The notes beneath the pieces were generated by a model. The model saw only the letters and a program-made list of their open reading frames with translations. It made no database searches and was not told where the DNA came from. Positions 8,763 through 17,724 of a stretch of DNA of 64,000 bases are shown in pieces (positions within the stretch are counted from its first letter, which is position 1; the number at the start of each line of letters is the position of its first letter). Origin of the DNA: Halobacteroides halobius DSM 5150 (GTDB lineage Bacteria; Bacillota; Halanaerobiia; Halobacteroidales; Halobacteroidaceae); the NCBI RefSeq assembly GCF_000328625.1, contig NC_019978.1:1116001-1180000 (forward strand), given 5' to 3'. A program made the translations under genes and the position numbers.

Positions 8763-8790
8763 TTGAAAAAACTATAGATAATGATATAAT
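8763..8790 (+). promoter_or_regulatory. Sigma-A-type promoter of the DEAD-box helicase
   Basis: TTGAAA at 8763-8768 and TATAAT at 8785-8790 are 16 bases apart, 38 bases upstream of the helicase ATG. Confidence 0.7.
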
Positions 8791-8828
8791 AAATAAGATG
8801 GTTATTTAAAAAGGGAAGTGAAATTATA

Positions 8829-10412
8829 ATGCAAAAGAAAAAGTTTACAGAATTAAATTTATCTCCAGAGATAAATAAAGCAGTAGAGGATATGGGATTT
8901 GAGGAAGCTACTCCAATTCAATCTCAAGCAATTCCTCATCTGCTAACAGGAAAAGATGTGATCGGACAAGCTCAAACCGGGACAGGAAAGACAGCTGCTT
9001 TTGGGATTCCTGTTTTAGAGAAGGTAGACCCCAATAGTAAAGATGTACAAGCTTTAATCTTATGTCCTACTAGAGAGTTAGCTATTCAAGTATCCGAAGA
9101 ATTAGGGAGATTAGGAAAGTATAAAAATAAGATTACTACTTTACCAATTTATGGTGGTCAATCTATTGGTCGGCAGATTAAAGCCTTAAAAAAGGGAGTT
9201 CAGGTTGTAATTGGTACTCCAGGGCGTTTAATGGATCATATGAGAAGAGGAACTCTAAAGTTTGATAACTTGAAGATGGCTATCTTAGATGAAGCAGATG
9301 AAATGTTAAATATGGGCTTTAGAGATGATATAGAAACGATTTTAGATGGTATTAAAGGAAAAAAACAAACTATTTTCTTTTCTGCTACAATGCCTAAACC
9401 TATTTTAAAATTAAGAAAGAAATATCAACATAATCCTGAAATAGTAAAGGTAGTGCACAAAAAATTAACTGTTCCAAATATTGAACAGGCCTATTTTGAG
9501 GTTAACAGAAGTAATAAGTTAAATGCTTTATCAAGGTTAATTGATATGTATGATCCTAAATTATCATTGGTATTTTGTAATACAAGAAAGCAAGTGGATG
9601 AACTTGTAATTCAGCTACAAGCTAGAGGTTATTTTGTGGATGGATTACATGGGGGATTAAGTCAACCCCAAAGGGATAGAGTAATGAACAAATTTAAAAC
9701 GGCTACTATAGAAATTTTAGTAGCTACAGATGTAGCAGCCCGAGGAATTGATATTAATGATATAGAGATGGTATTTAATTATGATATTCCGCAAGATGAG
9801 GAATATTATGTACACAGAATTGGGAGAACAGGTCGAGCTGGTAGAAAAGGTAAAGCCTTCACCTTTGTATCTGGGAAAGAGATTTATAAGTTAAAATCAA
9901 TTCAAAAGTATACTAAGACTAAAATTAAAAGAAAGAAGATTCCTTCTGCTAGTGATGTAGAAGAAGTTAAGTTAGGGTTGGTTTTAGATAGTGTAGCAGA
10001 TATCATAGAAGCAGATGATTTAACTAAAGAAACTAGGTTAATTGAAGAACAACTTGAAGAGGATTATGTTTCTATTGATATAGCAGCAGCTTTATTAAAG
10101 TTAGTTAGGGAAGAAGAAACGCAAACAGATACAGAAAATGTTGAATACTTTGGTAATACTGGAGCAGAGCCAGGCATGGTTAGGTTATTTATAAATATAG
10201 GAAAAAAACAGCATATAAGCCCAGGAGATATTGTAGGAGCTATTGCTGGAGAGACTAATATCTCTGGTGATTTAGTTGGGTTGATTGATGTTTATGATAG
10301 ATATTCCTTTGTGGAAGTTCCTAAGGAGCATGGGAAAGAAGTATTAAAGATTATGAAAAATACGACAATTAAAGGTAAGTCTATAGATATCGAACCAGCT
10401 AACCCAAAATAA
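8829..10412 (+). CDS. deaD: DEAD-box ATP-dependent RNA helicase with DbpA RNA-binding domain
   Basis: The 527-aa protein has the complete DEAD-box core: Q motif (FEEATPIQSQAI), Walker A AQTGTGKT (about 48-55), PTRELA, GTPGR, DEAD at 154-157, SAT, and HRIGRTGRAG. After a basic linker it ends with a DbpA-type RNA-recognition fold (about 455-527, VRLFINIGKKQHISPGDIVG). This combination matches CshA/DeaD/DbpA-like helicases that remodel rRNA and mRNA. It has its own promoter and terminator, so it is monocistronic. ATG at 8829 is preceded by AGGGAAGTG. Which of the CshA/DeaD/DbpA roles it fills is uncertain, so the symbol is a family-level one. Confidence 0.93.
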   Translation: MQKKKFTELNLSPEINKAVEDMGFEEATPIQSQAIPHLLTGKDVIGQAQTGTGKTAAFGIPVLEKVDPNSKDVQALILCPTRELAIQVSEELGRLGKYKNKITTLPIYGGQSIGRQIKALKKGVQVVIGTPGRLMDHMRRGTLKFDNLKMAILDEADEMLNMGFRDDIETILDGIKGKKQTIFFSATMPKPILKLRKKYQHNPEIVKVVHKKLTVPNIEQAYFEVNRSNKLNALSRLIDMYDPKLSLVFCNTRKQVDELVIQLQARGYFVDGLHGGLSQPQRDRVMNKFKTATIEILVATDVAARGIDINDIEMVFNYDIPQDEEYYVHRIGRTGRAGRKGKAFTFVSGKEIYKLKSIQKYTKTKIKRKKIPSASDVEEVKLGLVLDSVADIIEADDLTKETRLIEEQLEEDYVSIDIAAALLKLVREEETQTDTENVEYFGNTGAEPGMVRLFINIGKKQHISPGDIVGAIAGETNISGDLVGLIDVYDRYSFVEVPKEHGKEVLKIMKNTTIKGKSIDIEPANPK

Positions 10413-10426
10413 AAATAATTTGACTT

Positions 10427-10462
10427 AATAAGAGTTAATCTTTACAGGTTAACTCTTATTTC
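10427..10462 (+). terminator. Terminator of the DEAD-box helicase gene
   Basis: AATAAGAGTTAA (10427-10438) pairs perfectly with TTAACTCTTATT (10449-10460) over a 10-base loop, followed by T-rich sequence. Confidence 0.8.
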
Positions 10463-10557
10463 AATTTTAGGAATCAGTAATTTTTTGCAGGAAAAAATAA
10501 TTATGGAGAGAAGTAACATATCGTACATACCAAATAAACAGATATAAGGGGGATAGT

Positions 10558-10839
10558 ATGTCTAAAAAAGTTAGAAAACGTATTTATTTAAGTGGTAGAG
10601 TACAGGGAGTTGGCTGTCGAGCTTATATTAATCAAAATGCTAATCTACTAGAGATTTCAGGTTGGGTCAAAAATTTAGCTGATGGTCGTGTAGAAGCTGT
10701 TTTTGCTGGTGATAGAGATAAAGTAAAAGAGATGCTTAAAATAGCTAAACAAGGGCCAACTTTTGGTAAAGTAACTGATATTGAAATATCTGATGAAGAA
10801 TACAAGGGAGAATTTAACAAGTTTAGAATTAAATATTAA
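10558..10839 (+). CDS. acyP: Acylphosphatase
   Basis: The 93-aa cytosolic enzyme hydrolyses acyl phosphates. The phosphate-binding loop GRVQGVGCRAY places catalytic Arg at residue 21, and the second catalytic residue is Asn39 in GWVKNLADGRVE. A Cys replaces the usual Phe before the Arg, a conservative oddity seen in some family members. Length is typical (about 90 aa). The ATG at 10558 follows AAGGGGGATAGT. It has its own terminator. Confidence 0.95.
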   Translation: MSKKVRKRIYLSGRVQGVGCRAYINQNANLLEISGWVKNLADGRVEAVFAGDRDKVKEMLKIAKQGPTFGKVTDIEISDEEYKGEFNKFRIKY

Positions 10840-10860
10840 AGGAAAAGTAATTTAGAATCT

Positions 10861-10889
10861 AGTCCCCCTTAAGGGGTGACTTTTCTTTT
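10861..10889 (+). terminator. Terminator of acyP
   Basis: AGTCCCCCTT at 10861-10870 folds back on AAGGGGTGACT (10871-10881) and is followed by a T-rich run. The 217 bases after it are AT-rich leader of the next gene, with no further gene seen. Confidence 0.75.
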
Positions 10890-11106
10890 TGGATTAAGAA
10901 ATTTTTTAATTAGTATAAATAATACTATTATATAAGTAATAAGATTAAATGAATATGCTATGTAATTAAATATATGGAAGTATAGCCACTAATTTCATGA
11001 TATTAAATCAAGCATTAGTGTAAATTTAACAATATTTTTCCAGGATTTACATAAAGTTATCTAGAAATAATAACTAAGAAGAATCCCAAAAGTGGAGGTG
11101 GAGTGA

Positions 11107-12783
11107 GTGAAAAAAAGATTGTCGACAGTGTTTTTAGTCTTGTTGGTATTGTGTTTAGTCTCTTCAGTTGCATTGGCTAAGACAATAGATTTAACTATTT
11201 TCCACACTAATGATACTCATGCTCATGTAGAAGAAGGTAAGTATGCTGGAATGGGATTTGCAAAAATTGCAACTATAGTTAAACAAGCTCGTAAAGAAGT
11301 AACTAATGTATTATTATTAGATGCAGGTGATACTTTTCATGGAACTTCTTTTGCTAATTTAAATGAAGGTAAAAGTATCGCTAAAATCTATAACAAATTA
11401 GGTTATGATGTATTAGTTCCTGGTAACCATGATTTTAATTATGGACATCATAGGTTAGCTAAGTTAAATAAGATGACTGAATTTCCTATTATTTCTGCTA
11501 ATATAGTTAAAGCAGATAATCAAAGGGCTTTTAGATTCCAACCAGGTGAAATTAAAAATATTAATGGAGTTAAGGTGGCTATTTTAGGATTGACTACTCC
11601 AGAAACAACTTATAAAACTCATCCTAAAAATGTAGCTGGGTTAGAGTTTAAAGACCCAATTAAAACTGCAAAAGGGATGGTTAATTTAATCAAGAAAAAG
11701 TCTAACCCAGATTTGATTATAGCACTAACTCATTTAGGTTTAAGTGAGGGTAGTAAATATACTAGTAAGAGATTGGCCCAAGAAGTACCAGGAATTGATT
11801 TAATTGTTGATGGTCATAGTCACACCAAACTAGAAAAAGGTAAGCTTATCAATAATACACCAATTGTAATGGCAGGAGAGTACACAGAAAGTTTAGGTGT
11901 GGTAAATTTAACTATTAAAGATGGTAAGTTAGTGAAGGGAAGAGCAGATTTAATTACTAAAGAAGAGGCAGCTAATGTAAAAAAGGATAAGAAAATGTTA
12001 CAATTGATTGCAGATATTAAAGCTAAGAATAAAGAAATCACTTCTACTGTGATTGGTAAAACAGCAGTTAAGTTAAATGGAGCAAGAGAAGATATTAGAA
12101 CTGGAGAAACTAATTTAGGTGATTTAGTTGCTAATGCTATGCTAGAAGCTGTTGTTGCAGATATAGCAATTACTAATAGTGGTGGAATTAGAGCTTCTAT
12201 TCCACAGGGTAAGATTACTAAAGGAGAAGTGCTTAAAGTACTACCGTTTAATAATTACGTTATAGTTAAGAAGGTAAAGGGTAGGGTTATTTTAGAAGCA
12301 ATAGAACATGGGATTTCAAAATATCCTGCTCATGAAGGATTATTCCCTCAGGTAGCTGGTTTATCTTTTATGTTTAATCCTTCCCAACCAGCAGGCAAAC
12401 GAGGATTAGCATTACAGATTAATGATAATCCAATAGATCCAGATCAGTATTATAAAGTTGCTATTAATGACTTTATGGCAGCTGGTGGTGATGGTTATAG
12501 GATGTTTAAAGAGGCTAAGACTATTCAAGAAGCTGGTAGTTTAGATGAAATTGTGATTGATTATATTAAAGAGCGTGGTGTTGTAGCTTTAGAACAGGAT
12601 GGTAGAATTATTCCTATTGAACGAGAAGGCAACCACTATGAATATACAATTAAATGGGGCGATACTTTATCTGAATTATCATTATGGCTAGAGATTAAGA
12701 TGTCTAAATTAATAAAATTAAATAAAATTAAAAATCCAGATTTAATTTATGCAGGAGATAAGTTAATATTACCAAGCAACTAA
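11107..12783 (+). CDS. Secreted 5'-nucleotidase/2',3'-cyclic phosphodiesterase (UshA-like) with LysM domain
   Basis: The 558-aa protein starts with a signal peptide (MKKRLSTVFLVLLVLCLVSSVALA). The metallophosphatase domain has FHTNDTHAH, DAGDTFHGT, GNHDFNYG and DGHSHT metal-ligand motifs; the 5'-nucleotidase C-terminal domain follows with NSGGIRA and AGGDGYRMF. The last ~45 residues are a LysM peptidoglycan-binding domain (YTIKWGDTLSEL, NPDLIYAGDKLILP), which should hold the enzyme in the cell wall. It likely releases nucleosides and phosphate from external nucleotides. Start is GTG at 11107 after GTGGAGGTGGAG. Monocistronic, with a terminator after it. Confidence 0.93.
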   Translation: MKKRLSTVFLVLLVLCLVSSVALAKTIDLTIFHTNDTHAHVEEGKYAGMGFAKIATIVKQARKEVTNVLLLDAGDTFHGTSFANLNEGKSIAKIYNKLGYDVLVPGNHDFNYGHHRLAKLNKMTEFPIISANIVKADNQRAFRFQPGEIKNINGVKVAILGLTTPETTYKTHPKNVAGLEFKDPIKTAKGMVNLIKKKSNPDLIIALTHLGLSEGSKYTSKRLAQEVPGIDLIVDGHSHTKLEKGKLINNTPIVMAGEYTESLGVVNLTIKDGKLVKGRADLITKEEAANVKKDKKMLQLIADIKAKNKEITSTVIGKTAVKLNGAREDIRTGETNLGDLVANAMLEAVVADIAITNSGGIRASIPQGKITKGEVLKVLPFNNYVIVKKVKGRVILEAIEHGISKYPAHEGLFPQVAGLSFMFNPSQPAGKRGLALQINDNPIDPDQYYKVAINDFMAAGGDGYRMFKEAKTIQEAGSLDEIVIDYIKERGVVALEQDGRIIPIEREGNHYEYTIKWGDTLSELSLWLEIKMSKLIKLNKIKNPDLIYAGDKLILPSN

Positions 12784-12797
12784 ATATATTTAGTTAC

Positions 12798-12833
12798 AGG
12801 GGGTAACTCTAAATAGAGTTATCCCTAATTTTT
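12798..12833 (+). terminator. Terminator of the 5'-nucleotidase gene
   Basis: AGGGGGTAACTCT (12798-12810) pairs with AGAGTTATCCCT (12815-12826) across AAAT, followed by a T-rich run. Confidence 0.85.
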
Positions 12834-12904
12834 ATTTTAGGTTATTTTTTTTCGTTAATCTGAATAGTTTATATTAGTAGCCAGATAAGAAAGGGGGAAA
12901 ATTA

Positions 12905-15625
12905 GTGAAAGGAGAGAATAGACTATATAATTTATCAATCTCAGAATTGAAAAAGGTATTAAATACAGATTTAAATGCAGGTTTAGATTATAAAGAGGTT
13001 GATAATAGACTAGATAGGATAGGATTTAATCAATTACCTAATAAAGGTAGCAATTCTATACTAAGCTTATTATTAGAACAATTTCAAGACTTTATGGTCT
13101 TAGTCTTGATTGCAGCTACAATAATATCTTTTGCCTTAGGAGAAATGGCTGATGCCATTACAATCTTGGCGATTATAGTTTTAAATGCAATTATGGGGTT
13201 TGTACAAGAATTTAGGGCAGAAAAATCATTAGAGTCACTTAAAGAGTTATCAGCTCCTAATGCTAGAGTATTAAGAAATGGTGATATAGAAGATGTGCCT
13301 GCTAAAGAATTAGTACCAGGAGATATAATACTTATAGAAAGAGGAGATAAAATTCCAGCAGATTCTAGAATTATTGAGGGTACTAATTTAGAAGCTAATG
13401 AAGCTTCATTAACTGGAGAATCAGTTCCAGCAACAAAAGAATCTACTGTTTTATCAGGTGAAACTCCAGTAGGGGATAGAAAGAATATGCTGCATATGGG
13501 AACTACAATTACCAAAGGAAGAGGTAAAGCAGTAATAACTTCTACTGGTTTAGGTACAGAGATGGGCCAAATCGCTGATTTATTGCAGCACTCAAGTACT
13601 GATTTAACACCTTTACAAAAAAGACTAAAGGATTTAGGTAAGTGGTTAGTCTTTGTTTGTTTAATTGCTTGTTTAGCTGTAGTAGGCTTAGGGATATTTA
13701 AAGGAGAACCAATTTATAAGATGTTCTTAGCTGGGGTTAGTTTGGCAGTAGCAGCTATTCCAGAAGGCTTACCAGCAATTGTAACTTTATCTTTAGCTAT
13801 TGGTGTCCAAAAGATGATCAAAAGGAATGCTATTATTAGGAAACTGCCTGCTGTTGAGACTTTAGGGTGTGCTACAGTAATTTGTTCAGATAAAACAGGA
13901 ACTTTAACTAAAAATGAAATGATTGTAGAGCAAATATATGCTAATAATAAGGTCTATTATTGCCAAGCGGAAGGTTTTGATCAGCCTAATTTAGAGAAAA
14001 CATTAGAAATAGGGGTAGTCTGTAATAATGCCCAACTTAAGAAGCCAAATTCATTATCTGAGAGAATAAAAGAAATTAAAGATGCTATGTTAAATAATAA
14101 CAAAAAACGTGAGGTTGTTGGTGATCCTACAGAAGGTGCTTTATTATTAGCAGGAGATAAGATTGGATTAGATAAAGCTGATTTAGAAGATGATTTCTCT
14201 GAACGATTAGAGATTCCTTTTAACTCTACAAGAAAAAGAATGTCTGTCATAGCAAAGCAAAGAAATAAGTATCAATTATATATAAAAGGTGCTCCTGATG
14301 TTTTAATTGATCGGTGTACTCATTATTTAGATCAAGGAGAGGTTAAAAGATTAACTAAAAAGAAGAAAAAAGAAATTATGGCAGCTAATCATAACTTAGC
14401 TAGTCAGGCTTTAAGAGTTTTAGCTCTTGGTTACAGAGAAATAAAGGGCAGATTAGATCGGGATAATTTAGAAAAGTATGAAGAAAAGATTATCTTTACA
14501 GGTTTAGTAGGAATGATGGATCCGCCACGTTCTGAGGTTAAAGGTGCTATTTTGCGTTGTAAAAGAGCTGGTATTAGTCCTAAGATGGTAACAGGAGATC
14601 ATAAAGATACAGCAGTAGCTATTGCTAAGAAGTTAAAATTATTACAAAGTGGAGATCGAGTAGTTACAGGTTTAGAATTAGATGAGATGAGTGATGAAAG
14701 CTTGGCCCAGGAAATTGATAATATTGCAGTATTTGCTCGAGTATCTCCTCAAGATAAATTAAGGATAGTTGATATATTACAGGATAAAGGAGATATTGTA
14801 GCTATGACAGGAGATGGAGTAAATGATGCGCCAGCAATTAAAGAAGCAGATATTGGGATTGCAATGGGGGAAAAAGGAACTGATGTAACTCAAGAAGCTT
14901 CTTCATTAGTTTTAGCAGATGATAATTTTGCTACTATTGTGGCTGCTATAGAAGAAGGAAGGGCTATTTATGATAATATTCGTAAGTTTATACGATACTT
15001 ATTATCATGTAATATTGGAGAAATTTTAACCATGTTTATGGCTTCATTATTAAGTCTACCCTTACCATTGGTACCGATTCAAATCTTATGGGTTAATTTA
15101 GTTACTGATGGATTACCTGCTTTAGCTTTAGGAGTAGACCCAGCAGACGATGATATTATGGAACGAACTCCTCGGGATGCAGATGAAAGTGTTTTTGCTC
15201 GTGGACTAAAGTGGAAGATAATGGGCCAAGGTATTTTAATCGGCTTGGGTACTTTATTAGTCTTTTTATTTGGATTAAACTTTAGTGGTTCTTTAGCTAA
15301 GGCAAGAACAATGGCATTTACTAATTTGGTAATGGCTCAATTATTCTTTGTCTTTAGTTGTCGCTCTGAAGAACATAGTCTATTAAGGATGAATCCTTTA
15401 AGTAATCTATACTTATTAGGGGCTGTATTACTTTCTTTTGGTTTGCATTGGATAGTATTATATTTTCCATTCTTCCAGGATTTATTTAAAACTACATTAT
15501 TAAATAAAGGAGAATGGAGTGTAATACTTTTAGTTTCAGGAGGATCTACATTAATAGTAGAGATAGCACAATTTATTACTAATTTAATACAAGGGCAGAT
15601 ATTTATGGTAGGTTATGAAGAATAA
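12905..15625 (+). CDS. P-type cation-transporting ATPase, probably Ca2+ (P2A, PacL/YloB-like)
   Basis: The 906-aa pump has an N-terminal cation-ATPase domain, actuator motif LTGESVPATK, the phosphorylation site DKTGTLT with Asp329, nucleotide-binding KGAPDVL, hinge MTGDGVNDAPAIK and six C-terminal membrane helices. PEGLPA in helix 4 (about 286), NIGEIL in helix 5 and NLVTDGLPA in helix 6 are the Ca2+-binding signatures of SERCA/PMCA-like bacterial pumps, so Ca2+ export is the best guess; Na+ or Mn2+ cannot be excluded. Start is GTG at 12905 after AAGGGGGAAAATTA. It stands alone between two terminators. Confidence 0.93.
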   Translation: MKGENRLYNLSISELKKVLNTDLNAGLDYKEVDNRLDRIGFNQLPNKGSNSILSLLLEQFQDFMVLVLIAATIISFALGEMADAITILAIIVLNAIMGFVQEFRAEKSLESLKELSAPNARVLRNGDIEDVPAKELVPGDIILIERGDKIPADSRIIEGTNLEANEASLTGESVPATKESTVLSGETPVGDRKNMLHMGTTITKGRGKAVITSTGLGTEMGQIADLLQHSSTDLTPLQKRLKDLGKWLVFVCLIACLAVVGLGIFKGEPIYKMFLAGVSLAVAAIPEGLPAIVTLSLAIGVQKMIKRNAIIRKLPAVETLGCATVICSDKTGTLTKNEMIVEQIYANNKVYYCQAEGFDQPNLEKTLEIGVVCNNAQLKKPNSLSERIKEIKDAMLNNNKKREVVGDPTEGALLLAGDKIGLDKADLEDDFSERLEIPFNSTRKRMSVIAKQRNKYQLYIKGAPDVLIDRCTHYLDQGEVKRLTKKKKKEIMAANHNLASQALRVLALGYREIKGRLDRDNLEKYEEKIIFTGLVGMMDPPRSEVKGAILRCKRAGISPKMVTGDHKDTAVAIAKKLKLLQSGDRVVTGLELDEMSDESLAQEIDNIAVFARVSPQDKLRIVDILQDKGDIVAMTGDGVNDAPAIKEADIGIAMGEKGTDVTQEASSLVLADDNFATIVAAIEEGRAIYDNIRKFIRYLLSCNIGEILTMFMASLLSLPLPLVPIQILWVNLVTDGLPALALGVDPADDDIMERTPRDADESVFARGLKWKIMGQGILIGLGTLLVFLFGLNFSGSLAKARTMAFTNLVMAQLFFVFSCRSEEHSLLRMNPLSNLYLLGAVLLSFGLHWIVLYFPFFQDLFKTTLLNKGEWSVILLVSGGSTLIVEIAQFITNLIQGQIFMVGYEE

Positions 15626-15647
15626 ATAAGTTAATCTTTATTTTCTA

Positions 15648-15675
15648 AGAGTCCTTTTTAAAGGGGCTCTTTTTA
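15648..15675 (+). terminator. Terminator of the P-type ATPase gene
   Basis: AGAGTCCTTT (from 15648) pairs with AAGGGGCTCT (15661-15670) and is followed by TTTT. Confidence 0.8.
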
Positions 15676-15758
15676 TTTTAGGAAAAATTGATAATTTAAT
15701 TAATAAATGAATATAGATTGATTAAGGTATTGATTTTTTAGCTAGGAGGTGGTAGAAA

Positions 15759-16025
15759 GTGAATTATTATATTTACGCTACCGATCATGCTATTGAGAGA
15801 TACCAACAGCGCCAAAAAGCAATTAGTCGTCAAAAAGCAATTCATAATATAGTCGAAGGGGTAAAGAGGAGTCGACTAATAGGATTTGCTAATGGAGAAA
15901 GGGAGATTAGGGAGCATCGAGGAGTGATATTTGTTTGTGAACTAGAAGGAACTAAAATGAATGTAATTACTATTTTAAATAGTAAAGCAGAATTGAGGTT
16001 TGTTGAAGACAATAAATCGATATAA
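15759..16025 (+). CDS. Small DUF4258-like hypothetical protein
   Basis: The 88-aa product begins with ATDHAIERYQQR at residues 7-18, followed by EGVKRSRLIGFANG and a beta-rich second half. The layout (H-A-x-x-R-x-x-x-R near the start, then beta strands) resembles DUF4258/RelE-like small folds, but I cannot see catalytic residues that would make it a toxin, and no antitoxin-like neighbour exists. GTG at 15759 is chosen because AGGAGGTGG lies 7 bases upstream. It stands alone, 80 bases before the GH4 gene. Confidence 0.6.
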   Translation: MNYYIYATDHAIERYQQRQKAISRQKAIHNIVEGVKRSRLIGFANGEREIREHRGVIFVCELEGTKMNVITILNSKAELRFVEDNKSI

Positions 16026-16104
16026 TTTTCTATCAATTTAAAAATAATGCAGGGAACTAAGCTTTCATCGAGAAGATAATGATAGTAGATAGGAGGCTAG
16101 AAAT

Positions 16105-17328
16105 ATGGGAATTAAGTTAACAGTTATTGGCGGAAGTGGATTATATACACCTTTATTATTTGATGCTATAATTAATAATGAAGCAGGGATAGATTTTGAT
16201 GAAGTTTGTTTAAATGGTAGAACGAAATCTAAACTAGAAAGAATAGGTCAGCTATCTCAAAATTTAATTGCTAAATCTGATTGTGATTTTGATGTAACTT
16301 ATACAACTGACCGACAAGAGGCACTAACTGGAGCTGATATTGTTCTCTGTCAGATTAGAGTGGGGGGGATGAAGGCTAGAGCAGATGATGAAGAATTCCC
16401 GCTTACTTATGATATTATTGGAGAAGAGACGGTTGGCCCAGGAGGATTTGCTAATGCTTTACGAACAGTACCGGTTATGTTGAATTTAGCTAAAGAAGTG
16501 GAAAAATATGCTCCTGATGCTTTATTTATGAATTTAACTAATCCATGTAGTATAGTACAGCAAGCTCTTGAAGAAAAAACAAATCTTAATATAATAGGAA
16601 TTTGTGATTTACCGGTTGGTATGATACAAAAAATGGCTAATTTATTAGAAGTAGATCCAGCTAAAATAGATGTTGAATATCAGGGATTAAATCATTTAGG
16701 GTGGTATACTGGAGTTTATGTAGATGGAGAGAATAAAATTGAGGAGTTAATAAATAAAGTGGAGAAATTAGAATTAGGGATTGATAGTAATTTAATTAAG
16801 AAATTAAATGCTATTCCACTACCTTATCTTAAATTTTATTATCATCATAAAAAAGAGGTTAACAAGGCTAAAAATAAAGAACAATTACGGGCTAATGAAC
16901 TATTAGCTACCCAAGATGAGATTAATAACTCTTTAGAAAAGGATTTAACTAAAATTCCTGAATTAATTTATCAGCGAGGGGCTATTTGGTATTCTGATGT
17001 AATTGTTCCTTTAATCTCTGCTTTAAATCAACCTCAAGAGAAGAAATTTATAGTTAATCTTCCTAATGATGGACTAATTTCTGGAGTGGATGATGAAGTG
17101 ATTGTAGAAGTTCCAGCAGTAATTAATTCTTCAGGTATTAAACCGTTACAAGTACCAAATGTTTCATTAGAAATTAAGACTATAATCCAACAGTCTGCTA
17201 ATTATCGTAATTTAGCAACTCAAGCTGCTTTAAGTCAAGAAAGTAATGATATTTTACAGGCTTTAGCAGCTAATCCTCAAGTAGTAGATTATGATATTGC
17301 TTGTGAAATTTTAGAGAATAATTTGTAA
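16105..17328 (+). CDS. Glycoside hydrolase family 4 (6-phospho-glycosidase-like)
   Basis: The 407-aa enzyme is a GH4 protein: an N-terminal Rossmann motif (TVIGGSGLYTP) for NAD+, NGRTKSKL, the LCQIRVGGMKAR segment, GEETVGPGG, MNLTNPCSIV, and Cys/His metal ligands in GICDLP and QGLNHLGW. GH4 enzymes cleave (often 6-phosphorylated) glycosides by a redox-elimination mechanism needing NAD+ and Mn2+. The GEETVGPGG form is like bacterial 6-phospho-beta-glucosidases, but the substrate is uncertain and no PTS gene is beside it. ATG at 16105 follows TAGGAGGCTAGAAAT. No obvious terminator follows. Confidence 0.88.
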   Translation: MGIKLTVIGGSGLYTPLLFDAIINNEAGIDFDEVCLNGRTKSKLERIGQLSQNLIAKSDCDFDVTYTTDRQEALTGADIVLCQIRVGGMKARADDEEFPLTYDIIGEETVGPGGFANALRTVPVMLNLAKEVEKYAPDALFMNLTNPCSIVQQALEEKTNLNIIGICDLPVGMIQKMANLLEVDPAKIDVEYQGLNHLGWYTGVYVDGENKIEELINKVEKLELGIDSNLIKKLNAIPLPYLKFYYHHKKEVNKAKNKEQLRANELLATQDEINNSLEKDLTKIPELIYQRGAIWYSDVIVPLISALNQPQEKKFIVNLPNDGLISGVDDEVIVEVPAVINSSGIKPLQVPNVSLEIKTIIQQSANYRNLATQAALSQESNDILQALAANPQVVDYDIACEILENNL

Positions 17329-17404
17329 ATGTATTATTGAAGTTAAATATATTTTATGTTAATATGTAAATGAGTAATGTTATCAAATTTAGAAAGTAGG
17401 GATT

Positions 17405-17689
17405 GTGAAGATAATGACCTTAGAAGAAGCATTGCAAAAAATAAAGAAGACAGATCGAAAAGATTATGAAGCTAGAAATAAAGCAGTTTTACGTGCGATG
17501 TCTTTAGCATTGGAAAAAGGATATGAAGCAGGAATTAGGATGGATTATACCAAGCCAGAGTATCCAGTTGTTTATATTGAGTTGCCAACAGGCCAAGTTA
17601 GTTGGCATTTACCTGAGCATAGAAAAGAGTGGGATGGACATACAACAGAAGAAAAGTATAATCGAATAGAGCAGTATTTAGGTGCCTAA
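17405..17689 (+). CDS. Conserved-looking hypothetical protein
   Basis: The 94-aa product begins with a basic helical half (LEEALQKIKKTDRKDYEA) and ends with a beta/loop half containing PVVYIELPTGQVSWHLP. I recognise no named family with confidence. The start is taken as GTG at 17405; an internal ATG at 17414 is an alternative. Both have a weak Shine-Dalgarno (AAGTAGGGA). Its terminator is the insertion site of the group II intron. Confidence 0.6.
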   Translation: MKIMTLEEALQKIKKTDRKDYEARNKAVLRAMSLALEKGYEAGIRMDYTKPEYPVVYIELPTGQVSWHLPEHRKEWDGHTTEEKYNRIEQYLGA

Positions 17690-17693
17690 GTTT

Positions 17694-17724
17694 CAGCCAT
17701 CCCAGAAGGGGTGGCTGTTAATTT
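17694..17724 (+). terminator. Terminator whose T-tract is interrupted by the group II intron
   Basis: CAGCCATCCC (17694-17703) pairs with GGGGTGGCTG (17708-17717) over an AGAA loop. The T-rich tail TTAATTT stops at 17724, where the intron begins; the tail appears to resume as TTTT at 19831. This is the classical target of group IIC introns. Confidence 0.85.

Noticed and set aside
13084-13515. 143-codon open frame on the minus strand inside the P-type ATPase gene
   Set aside because: It is the antisense shadow of a well-conserved ATPase region, with Ser/Ile/Leu-rich text and no ribosome-binding site. The same holds for the other minus-strand frames inside clpB, recD2, the glgC copies and the transposases.
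15759-16025. Toxin-antitoxin module
   Set aside because: The 88-aa protein has some resemblance to small RelE/DUF4258 folds, but no partner gene or operator is next to it.
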